In this document: piece after piece, positions 54,794 through 64,000 of the stretch
Layout of the letters: each line of letters begins with the position of its first letter
How positions within the stretch are numbered: position 1 is the stretch's first letter
Source of the DNA: Lunularia cruciata
Taxonomy: Eukaryota; Streptophyta; Marchantiopsida; Lunulariales; Lunulariaceae
Direction of reading: 5' to 3'
Assembly (NCBI GenBank): GCA_948567375.1
Contig: OX419758.1
Coordinates: forward strand, 377,001 to 441,000
DNA: 64,000 nt
The notes under the pieces: model-generated
The model's database searches: none
Seen by the model: the letters and a program-made list of their open reading frames with translations, nothing else
Told to the model about the DNA's origin: nothing
Made by a program: the position numbers and the translations under genes

Positions 54794-55881
54794 GCACACC
54801 AGAGCACCAACACTCAAAAGTCAAGGCACCTCACACAAACATGGTGCACAAACAGGAAGCAGAGAATGGAGGGGATCCAATCACAAGAAATCTAAACGAA
54901 AACCCTCCATCTCATAACACAACACGGGACTGACTCTGCCACTATTTGGCATTTGACATAAGAGTAGTTCGTATCTAAGTCCTAAGCTACCAAGATCACC
55001 AAGAATGGGATCAAACTGCCTCTCCTAGCCAAAGCTACATGTGTATAGATAACAATGGCGCAGTCACTAGGACAACAAGTGAGGGTGGACCAGTTGGCTA
55101 GGGCACCAATCTAGGAATAAGAGATCTAGGGGTCAAACCCTGTTGCACACAATCTAGCAAGAAAGGCAGATTTTGCCAACCAATGACCAAGATCTACTCT
55201 AAACTAGCTAGTCTCATGCTAGCAAGCTGGCTTGATGGCCCTTCGGGCCCTTCTAGGCCTTTGTAGCCTCTCATAGCCCACAACCCTATGCCTCAAAGCC
55301 TCTAAATTCAGCCAAATGAGGCCTTTCTTGTTGCCACTTCAAACCTCCTCCAAAATTGGCAAAACTTCTCCAAATCTACGAAAGTCCTCCAAACTAGCAA
55401 AACTCCTCCAAACTAGTGAAACTCCTCCAAATCTGGCCAAATAGCAAAAACTCCTCCAATTCTGGCCAAAATCTGACATAAACCCTAAAGATGGATGTCC
55501 GCCAAATCCCTCGCTAACTTTCCACTTGAGCCAAATTGACAAAACGGGTTTTTCCAAATCACAATTTCATGAGAAGAGCTTCCCAACTCCACCTTCAATT
55601 TGATTTTCTAGAGCCCAACTCGCAGCAGATTGGTCCTGCCTTCACCTCCTGAGCTCAAAATCACAACACTGCTCGAAAATTGCTCCTTCTTTGCTCAAAA
55701 TTTGGCCAGCACTTCCGCACACCGTCCGCCTAACTACCAAATTTGCATCACTTGAACGAGCTTCTACACACTAGGGAAACACAAAACTTGAATCGAGCTA
55801 CCACGATCCACCGAGCTTGGAGATACCACCAACACTCAACGTTCCTGCACCCGATTTCCCCCTGACTTCACTTCTCTGATG
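54794..55881 (-). other. D2 untranslated leader
   Basis: This is the counterpart of D1 21002-22080. The minus strand starts catcagagaagtgaag, contains the short tandem repeats (about 55465-55335), the tRNA-like stretch (on the plus strand at 55085-55142) and the AGTGGCAGAGTCAGTCCCG stretch (about 54945-54927). No open frame of note. Confidence 0.65.
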
Positions 55882-56330
55882 TAATCAGATTGCTTAACAC
55901 TTACAACTCAACTCAACTCAGATCAGTACTTGATCTATCACTCTATAAACTGCCAACAACTGGGCACTGATTACAATCAAGCCACACCCACTCAAGCATA
56001 GAGAATCCAGGTGACGCTCGCCGGCCTCTGTCCACCATAGCCAGGAACTCGAAGGCTCAACATCAGAGAAGTGAGCTCTCTGGAGCTCACTTCGAAACTA
56101 TACCCCTTGGACTCGAGCTAGCTCTGAAACCCTAACGGTCCCACTGACGGCACACTTGACGGTGCAAATGGTGCAAAGTGACGGTGGGCCCCACCGTGAA
56201 GTCAATACCCCGAACACAAAATCTAACCGTCGGAAAGTAGTCCTTGAGAAACTACTAGAATAACTCTAACTACCATCACTGGAACTCCAGTGTCTGAGCA
56301 ACTAGATGCGGAACTACAAATGGTGTGACA
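55882..56330 (-). repeat. D2 terminal segment A1
   Basis: 449 bp from TGTCACACC to CTGATTA on the minus strand, the left end of D2. It is collinear with A2 at 46333-45884. No B segment lies between it and the target duplication at 56331. Confidence 0.9.
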
Positions 56331-56627
56331 ACTTCTATGATGTTGAGCCTTTGAGTTCTTGGCTATGGTGGACAGAGACCGGCAAGTGTCACCTAGATTC
56401 TCTTAGCTAGAGTGGGTGTGGCTTGACTATAATCAATGCACAATTGTTGGTAGATTTTGGAGTGACAAATTGAGTACTAATCTGATTGAGTGTGATTTGA
56501 GTTGTGTAAACAAATTTATTATTGTGGCATTTTAGAATCCATGTATGACTTATATGTGATTTGTGCTTCTATAATATGTGATGTTGACAGCAATGTTTGT
56601 TATGTAATGATGTATAAATGCACAATA
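56331..56627 (+). mobile_element. Older D element: rest of A2 and B2
   Basis: This continues the plus-strand A2 that stopped at 45778 ('cttctatgatgttgagcctttgag') and ends with a decayed B2 of 105 bp (56523-56627, TGTGGCATTTTAG to GCACAATA). Unique sequence follows. Confidence 0.8.
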
Positions 56628-59339
56628 ATTTGGACATAACTAGAATCACCTAAAAGATATTCTTTGGCTTAAAACTACTACAACCTCCTCTTTTGTTCAA
56701 ATTATTTCCATAGTGATGACTTTTTTGGACAAGTCATGCTATGGCATGACCCAAGCATTCTTGCAAATTAAAAATTACCGACATTAAATCCTCAACCCAT
56801 TGCTCACAACTTGAATTAAAGAGTAGAATTGCATATTGAAACATCCATATACTTACTTACTTCTTATAAAATGAAAAATTTGTCTTTTATCCTCACAAAT
56901 CACTTGCTCATTTATTGAATAAGAGCCCTTTATATTGAAATATATTTCTCCATCCATTATAGGTCAAGCTACAAGAGGAAAAAATATTCCATCTACCAAA
57001 CCTACACAACCAAGGAAACCTATCTGTGCAAAAACCATAAATATCTTCCTTCTCTTGTATTGCCCCGACCATGGCACTTAACGCCACTTAATGCTTAATA
57101 TGGAATTCATGACTCTATTGGTAAAAGTAATGGTTGAACCAACACTAATATCCTAAATATATAACCATCTTGCAACACATGCCCCATTATTGTGGTGCTC
57201 AAATCTATCAAGAGCCAAAGCTACTTGGATGCACACAGATTTTTAGCTTTGCTTATAGTTCTTCTTATCTTAAATACTACTTGATCCTCTATAAGATCCA
57301 GTAATTGGGAAAAGACTCAACATCCATCCTAGTCAGTTGTTGGATTCTTTTAACATCTAGACCATTGGAATATTTAGTTACAAATTCCCTACTACAAGGA
57401 TATGTAACTCTCAATTATAAGTACTTATAGGAATGTGCATACCCCCACCACATAAGCAATAGCTCTAGCATATCATAATCTACCTCTTTATTTTCACTAT
57501 AGAGAAAACATTCATTATCATCTATTATTGGCGTGTTAGTCCAATCTTGTAGTTAAGGTATGGGAAGATATGAGATGTATGGGATAATCACATTGTGCAT
57601 TATATATAGAAGTTCTCGTAATTGTCTATGGGCAAAATATCCCTTAGTAAACTATGGGAAAAATTCCCATAATTATCTATGGGCAAAGATCTTGTAGCTA
57701 TCCTAACTTGATGATGGGATAGGGTTTACCTTGGACACTTAAAACCAAGAATTGACTCGTAGGTATGTCCCCCATGAGTCCTTTGGCTTCCTTCGTTGTC
57801 AGCCTATGGGTAAGTAATGAGATGCTATGCATAAAATTGTGAATACTCTAATATCTAAACAAGAATGCAACAAGCACAGCAAGGAGCATCACTTATGCAT
57901 AATACACATTTCTGAATTGGAAACAAGACTCGACACTCAAAAACATCATAATAGATAGAATGGGTTTTCTTTAAAATCTTTGTTGCTTAGTTAGCTAGTA
58001 GTAAATCACATCAAGCACTCTTACAATCAAGACTAGTATTCACATCAGCTAGCTTGTGGACTCAAGAATTACACAAGTCCCTCAATAGACCTACTAACAT
58101 GGAATCAACCAAAAATAGAATAAGAACCACCACTTCCCACTATAGGATCACAAGGACTCACAATGAATAGTGGTTACAATGCAAGGAGGACACACTTCCA
58201 ATAACTGGCATGAGCTCCCTTATATACTAGTAGACCTAACCCTTAAAAGAATTTTCTATCTCTTAATGCTACTTCTACTATGGCCATTGTCTCCTCTCGT
58301 GTTACCACCATCAATGCCAATTGGCTCCAAACATTTCATCATCTCTAATAGATTATAACTCAGACATAGATAGAGCAACATCTTCACTTTAATTGCCTAC
58401 CTAACTACTTTACAAAATCAATATCCCGCAGGGAGCTCATCTTGCATCTAGATTTATCACATACTAATAGACATCCCATAGAGTGTTCATCTCGCACTTT
58501 CAATTACTCAAGCCGCATATGATTCTACTTGTACATCCCATACAATTGGATCTTGCAACACATATTTTCCTGCATCTCTTGATGTTTTGCCTTTCCCATA
58601 GTAGCTCCTTATTTTGTGCTTTTGGTATAGTCCCATAAAGGACAATTCTCGCCTTAGACATGGCCCTTTTCAACTGTTAATGTCCATATCCAAATCTATC
58701 TAGATATTCCATTATATTTAATTTCTTATGTTTCTTGTGAGTTCTGGGCACTTACTACCTCGTGGTATGTTCTACACAAAAATAGTCAAATCTGTACTGT
58801 GTACTTGTGAAATTTGCTCTCGTGCTTGATTTGCAAGCTGATATAATGCTCCCATGCTTGATAAGGTGCGAACTAGAATGGCACCTCCATACTCCACTGG
58901 TATTCTCAAGAAGAGAAAAGAAATCCATAGCTCACTCAGCTCTGAGCAACTTTAGCACCTCTTTCATAGAGAAATTAAACTTAAATGAGAACAACTAGAG
59001 AAATGTGAAAGAGAGAACGAGAGGAATTGACATCAAGAAATGGAGAGCTCAAGCAACGAAATCAAAAGCTTTGCTTGTAGATTCCCTCTTGCGGGTTTGG
59101 GGTTCATATTCAAATCAGGCAATCCTTTATTAATCCTTAATTGATGTAAACTCAATATCTCTTATTTCCTAGGAACCTCTTATTATGGAGTTCGCAACAA
59201 ACAACGAACTTGGATGGAACTTTCGTATTCTTAGTCTGTCTGCGTGTGCTCCTCTGGCGACCCCATCAAGACTTTTCACTTACCTCTTAAATATAGTTTA
59301 GAATATATATGAAACTTCGTCCCTTTATTTCTGAAACCC
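56628..59339. other. Gene-poor intergenic region
   Basis: About 2.7 kb of AT-rich DNA with no reading frame I can support and no match to the F, D or Chrom families. A short duplicated phrase ('ctatgggcaaa' with 'attgtctatggg'/'attatctatggg') occurs at about 57625-57695. The short open frames at 58170 and 58807 have no recognisable features. Confidence 0.5.
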
Positions 59340-59640
59340 CCTATTTTCGTTCCAAAAATTAGAGGATGTTAGTGTACTGCCGTATAAATCAGTCGCTTTT
59401 GAATCTAGAACCCCTTGTGTCTACGTTCCAAAAAGTGTACGGTTACTCAGTAAAATCTTTCACGGATGTCAGTGAAACGGCCTGTGTCTACGTTCCAAAA
59501 ATTTTACAGTTACTCCGCGGTCGCCTTTTCACCATACTCCGTAAAATCTTTTACAGATGTCAGTGCACCGCCCGAAGAAATCCGTCGCTTTTGAATCTAA
59601 AACCCCCTAGTGTGTGTCGACGAATCTGCTGCTCCAGCAG
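59340..59640. repeat. Interspersed imperfect repeats upstream of HCF107-like gene
   Basis: Several phrases recur in the same order within 300 bp. 'gtctacgttccaaaaa' followed by 'cggttactc/cagttactc' occurs twice, 'gtaaaatctttcacggatgtcagtg' (second copy 'gtaaaatcttttacagatg') twice, and 'gtcgcttttgaatcta-aaccccct' twice. It looks like an old duplication with rearrangement. The open frame across it (59366-59662) is probably accidental. Confidence 0.65.
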
Positions 59641-60187
59641 CAAAGTCTGTAACCCCATATAAACTCGGGCAGGAAACATAACCCTTTTAAGCTGCGTCTA
59701 TTTGATCGTACACGCCTGATTCCCCCGGGTCTCATCGTCTGAGAAGGAATTGAAAGAGATTTACCAGCGAGTGACCACATACATTTGCGTAGTTTACCTT
59801 GCCTAGCTGCGAAACGAGAGCAAGGCCTTTCAAATTTGCAGACTGTCGCATGTCGACTGTTGCTCCTCTGTGTCGAGCCTGGTCAGCCAAAAAGAACTTG
59901 GCCAGCGTATGGATGCAGGTTGTAGACCATGGATTTTCGCTGCTCATGACTGTTCAGGGTATGGTAGCTTAAAATTTCCGCCAGGGTAGATTCGGACAAC
60001 ATTCGATGGTGGACTTGGTGGTCGATGGGGAGAGACCTATTAGACTCTGGATAAGAGCAATGGAGGTTGTAGTGAGATGATTAGTTAGAGGGGGGAGCAA
60101 ACAACACCGACACTTCGGTGGAATTTTTTAACTATATTCAACTCGAGGCAGCACATGTGAGGGCTGAGGTTCATAGCACGAAAGTAC
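59641..60187. promoter_or_regulatory. Upstream region of HCF107-like gene
   Basis: About 550 bp with higher GC than the region before it and no repeat or clear ORF. It should contain the promoter and 5' UTR by position only. I see no convincing TATA box near the chosen start. Confidence 0.3.
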
Positions 60188-63100
60188 ATGATGGGAATTG
60201 GACTGGGTGTAACGGTTGTTCATTCCTGCAGTGGCACTTTGTTGAACGTCTCTCAATCTCTAGATCTAATTTCCACTTCGTCAAAGTTGTTGTTGGGGGA
60301 TAGGAAAACCCAGAGGTGCTGCAGATCTTTGGAGCGTATTCAGTCATCTGTCACTCAGTGCTCGACCTCCGCATTTTCTCAAGTGTCTTTTGGTACTCCT
60401 TGGGGGAATGTCCAACAACGAGCTGGAAGGAATCGAAAGTTTAGGCGCGCTACCAAGGGAGCACAACCCACTGTGGATTATGGATCTGCCAGTGTTCCTG
60501 TAGAAGTTGAAGAAAAACAGGAAGAGGTATTACTGTGGCTTGCTCCTAATAATCGTCAAAGTCGAGGCAGACCTGGGGAAACTGATTTCGATATGAAGTC
60601 TCAAGAGCCATCGTCTACCGCGGAAGATCTTGTACCCGGCAATGTCAAGAGTGGAAGCAAGGAGACTCTTGGCGATGGACCTACTAATGTGGAAATTGAA
60701 CCAGACCCGCAGATTCACATGGAAAGCTGGAAAGTTAAAGCCCAACGGACGACTTCGAGTCGAGACGACAGAGAACCTGATACCGCTCTTGCAGCTAAAG
60801 AAGGTGATATCGACATCGAGAAGCCGTGTGGGGCAGGCTGGAGGGGACTTGGAATTGGAGCTGGGAGTGAAGGTAGGCAATCTGCTGTCTCGAAGGCATG
60901 TTTACTGAAGAAACCACGAAGGGATATGAGAGCCGCAAGGCAAAGGGTAGACAATGTCAATTGTTCAGCTCTGTCACTTGTGGATGCCTCAAAACCGGAA
61001 GGGAGGGAGCAAGGAGTAACAAGTGACACTACTGATACGTATTTACAGGATAGTCTATTTAAGTCATTTGCGTCACCAGAAAATGCGAACCAGAAGCGTT
61101 CAGCAGTTGAGAAATACTTTGGAGATGAGCTTCGGGGAAAGCGTACTGTGGAGAGAAGCGATATCATGCCCAGGAGTCCTGCCATATCTGAAGGTGGGGA
61201 CAGGCTAAAGATCAATTTGGATCTTCAGCTATATAGAGCAAGAACTTTAAGGCAGAAAGGGAAGCTGATTGAGGCCGAGGCAATTCTGACGAAGGTTAGA
61301 ACTCTATTTATCATGTCCTTGTGACGAATGAGATAAGAGTGCAGTTTCTACCATCACATTAGTCCAATTTGAAGACTAAGGTTTATGCTGCCTGTCGTGG
61401 CTGGGTTCTGTCTACACATATATTTATTGCTTCGAGTGATTGATGGCAATGCGGAACTGTGTCTTGCTTCCGTTCAGCAATGCAGTCGTAGAGAAGTGCT
61501 CTTCAGTTACCTTGGCATGCTATTCATCGCTAGTTACTTCGTTATGCTTGTTCATTTTAGTTACTCCATAGGTATATTGCATGCTCCTTTCGCAAGTCTG
61601 TCCGTCATCCGTGGGTGTAACACCCCCGTTCTCCGCAGGGCTTCTGCACTTTTACACGTACATATACATTGGTCCGGTCTGTTAGTGGGTGTAGATTGTT
61701 CTTTCTACGAACGACTTCTGCTCTCATTTCAGATACATGTACATCGGTCCTTAGTTTTCAATATGTTGGCTAATGTCAACATAAAGTATGGTCAGGCAGA
61801 ACGTCTTTGCTTTTCTATTCAATTTGCGCCTTGAAGTTCTACATGTGGCTCAATCTATCCAACAAGAATCGTGTCCTTAATTCCGTGGGCTGGTTTTCTC
61901 ACGTGTTGAATGTAGTGCATCAGAAACTGGCCAGATGATGGTCGGCCTTATGTAGCTCTTGGGAGACTGCTCGTTAAACAAAATAAGATACAGGAGGCGA
62001 GGGCTGCATATGAAAGTGGTTGCCAAGCAGTGCGGGGTGAAAACGCATATATTTGGCAGGTTTGTGATGTTCTTAATTTCGCGAATTTCTTTGCACAACA
62101 ATTTAAGGTTCAGTGTCTAGTGTTAACATGTCTACAATGAGGGACTTAATAACACTTCCCCAATATCTTATGTAATGTTTTTCTCGCTTTCTATTGCTAT
62201 CCGAGTCCCAGCAATGACCTTGAAGGCTATCCTTCGCATTGATTCATAAATTTTTCAGGCTTGGGCTATTCTAGAGGAAAAGAGCGGAAATGTAGCGAAG
62301 GCAAGACAATTATTTGATGCAGCAACAGTGGCCGATAAAAAGCATGCAGCAGCCTGGCATGGATGGGCAAAGTTAGAACTTCGTGCAGACAACCTAAAAA
62401 GAGCCAGATCTTTGCTTAATAAGGGCCTAAGATACTGTGGCGCAAATGAATATCTCCTACAGACGCTTGCTCTTATTGAGTCGAGAGCAGGAAAGCTTGA
62501 GCAAGCTCGGTCCCTTCTGGCGAGAGCTACTCAGCACAATCCTAAGAGTGCAGCCAGCTGGTTGGTAAGTATCTTAAAGTGTTCATGATATTTACATCTC
62601 ATAATTGTTCTCTGAGATTTTCGTTTTGCAATTAAGGTATACCTGGCCGCAGGTCGTCTCAACTTCCATCATACAGAGCTCTAATTCTAATCATTGCTTT
62701 ACTCTCTTAGGCTTGGGCTCTCATGGAGTCACAGAATGGTTTGTTTGAAACTGCTCGTCGACTGTTCCAGGTCTTTCTTCATCCAAACTCATCTTACTTC
62801 CTCTTGAGTGAAGCTGGACTCGCTTGCTTGATTTATACTGTTTTGTATCTGACTTGTGATGAATGTTTGTCCTGAGCAGAAGGGTATTGTAGCTAGCCCC
62901 AAAAATCGCTATGTTTGGCAGGCTTGGGCCTTATTTGAGGCTAGACAAGGAAATAGGGAACGCGCTAGAGAACTCTTTCAGAGAGGGCACGAATTAAACC
63001 CGAAAGATGCAGTGTTATTACAAGCTTTCGCTCTCTTTGAATATGAATGTGGTCGGCCAGGTCTTGCCAGAGACTATTTCCGACGCGCTCTCGTGTGTGA

Positions 63101-63974
63101 CCCAAGTCACCAACCAGTTTGGATAGTGAGTTGCTGCCCTCGTTTGCCGTCCAACGATACTGTCGTGCCCTGTTAAAATGTGCTGTTAATGTGTTAATTC
63201 ATGCTACCAGTGAAGTTGACAGGCCTTAAGCAGTAAGATTACTGTGAGTGGCCTTTTAGTGTCGTGGTATAGACGGCGGCTTTTTATGTTTCCTTCTTGA
63301 TCTTAGAAGAAAAGTTGTTTTGCTTTCCAAGTAGTAACTCTTCTCTCCTACTTTAGAAATAAATTATTTGGGAGCAAATTAGGTTCCCGCAGAGAGGTGT
63401 TGAGTTTCTGCTTAGAAGTTGAGGTTTTTAAGGAGATTTTTTCTTTCCTGAACTAGTAAGATGCCCCTTGCAGTAATCACGAATGCATTGCAGGCCTGGG
63501 GCTGGATGGAATGGAAGCAGGGGAATATCAGTGTCGCACGCGAATTATATCAAGGAGCTATTCAGGCCGACTCCAGGAGTATGGATGCAGCTCGAGGTTT
63601 CCAGGTCTGATCTCCTTCTCAAGTTGTCGTAGTTGTCAAATCATAATAATTCAGATTACTGGAAATCTTTGACGAGACTTGAGGGGGCAGGCGCTTATTA
63701 TAGCACATGAAACTACGGTATCAATCGTAGAGGTCAAACTGAGTTGTGCGCCTTGGTTTAGGAACTCACCTTATCACACGGTATTGACCCCGAACAGGCA
63801 TGGGGAGTATTGGAAGATAGGGAAGGAGACAGTGGGCTAGCTAGAGAGCTTTTTAAGTGCGCCCTCAAGATCGATTCCCAGAACGTGCCAACATGGATGT
63901 CATGGGCTGCAATGGAAGAACGAGAAGGACGATCTGTAAGAGCCGACGAGATTCGCAACCTTTTCTTACAACAG
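60188..63974 (+). CDS. HCF107: Chloroplast HAT-repeat RNA-processing protein, HCF107/Mbb1 type (partial)
   Basis: Exons by reading-frame continuity and GT-AG borders: 60188-61294, 61916-62059, 62259-62564, 62711-62770, 62880-63125, 63494-63604, 63798-63974. All borders are phase 0 and give 717 codons, with a donor (gtatgt) at 63975 leading off the window. Exon 1 encodes a ~340-residue N-terminus without known domains. It starts hydrophobic and Ser-rich, compatible with a chloroplast transit peptide, then is acidic and Ser/Arg-rich. The last ~30 residues begin the repeats. Exons 2-7 encode about nine HAT/TPR-like units with W-x-x-W-A, E-x-x-x-G, A-R-x-L-F and P-K/R spacing, including 'W-P-D-D-G-R-P-Y-V-A-L-G' and 'W-I-A-W-G-W-M-E-W-K'. 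This family binds the psbH 5' region and is needed for psbB-psbH RNA processing and psbH translation in plastids. Start: first Met of an open frame in exon 1; Met 60191 follows at once. It is the only apparently intact gene here. Confidence 0.88.
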
Positions 63975-64000
63975 GTATGTTCCTCTGTTTGCTAATTAAA

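Larger units (their letters stand above)
45779..56330 (-). mobile_element. D2: second methyltransferase/PHD gypsy element
   Basis: This 10,552-bp minus-strand element reads from TGTCACACC (56330) to CGCACAACA (45779). It is flanked by AGTT (45775-45778) and ACTT (56331-56334), a 4-bp duplication with one change (the uninterrupted A segment has ACTT here, compare 20808-20813). Coding order equals D1. It is about 0.65 kb longer because part of the leader and gag is duplicated around a short telomeric repeat (54147-54171). It has fewer stops than D1 but Y-I-E-D at the RT active site. Confidence 0.93.

Noticed and set aside
59366-59662. A 98-codon open frame just upstream of the HCF107-like gene
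   Set aside because: It runs across the internally repeated region and has no conserved features.
61385-61834. A 149-codon open frame in intron 1 of the HCF107-like gene
   Set aside because: No recognisable domain; the frame is explained by the intron between well-supported phase-0 exons.

Overview
The window is nuclear DNA from a green plant. It holds one host gene at its right end, a seven-exon (so far) chloroplast HAT-repeat protein of the HCF107/Mbb1 type, and an interstitial TTTAGGG repeat of the plant telomere type. I cannot name the species. Almost everything from position 1 to about 56,640 is nested LTR retrotransposons, most of them decayed.

Left third (1-20,556): a chain of Athila-like LTR units, called 'family F' here, with TGTGGTACCCAC termini. 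Into an F open reading frame a minus-strand chromovirus (Chrom-A, 1338-15041, TSD ACGTG) has inserted. Chrom-A in turn carries a second minus-strand chromovirus in its RT gene (Chrom-B, 4362-9828, TSD GATAT) and a solo F LTR in its protease-RT region (10537-12134). A 3.26-kb F unit with a coiled-coil ORF (16381-19640, TSD AGGAG) sits inside an older F LTR.

Middle (20,557-45,060): a 9.9-kb plus-strand Ty3/gypsy element (D1, 20557-30452, TSD CTAC) that interrupts the same old F LTR, then an F gag-pol element with its 3' LTR (30595-37101), then relics: a D-family 5' end, a solo F LTR, an unidentified coiled-coil ORF, another D-family end and a chromovirus fragment.

Right part: a 10.55-kb minus-strand D element (D2, 45779-56330, TSD ACTT with one change) inserted in the 3' terminal repeat of an older plus-strand D element (45061-45778 and 56331-56627). 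After about 3.5 kb of gene-poor DNA comes the HCF107-like gene (60188 to beyond the window end).

The D family is the outstanding content. Its polyprotein order reads Gag (zinc knuckles) - protease - C5 DNA cytosine methyltransferase - RT - RNase H - DDE integrase - PHD finger. It therefore carries a putative DNA-methylation writer and a putative histone reader. Its ends are also unusual. The left end has only a ~447-bp segment A1, while the right end reads B1 (105 bp) - 2 nt - A2 - B2 (105 bp), with target-site duplications lying outside A1 and B2. This is a conventional two-LTR element circularly permuted by about 107 bp, formally like the split direct repeats of PAT/Ngaro elements but in an element with a DDE integrase. 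All copies here carry stop codons or altered catalytic residues, so these are fossils, though the methyltransferase Pro-Cys and Glu-Asn motifs survive in both long copies.
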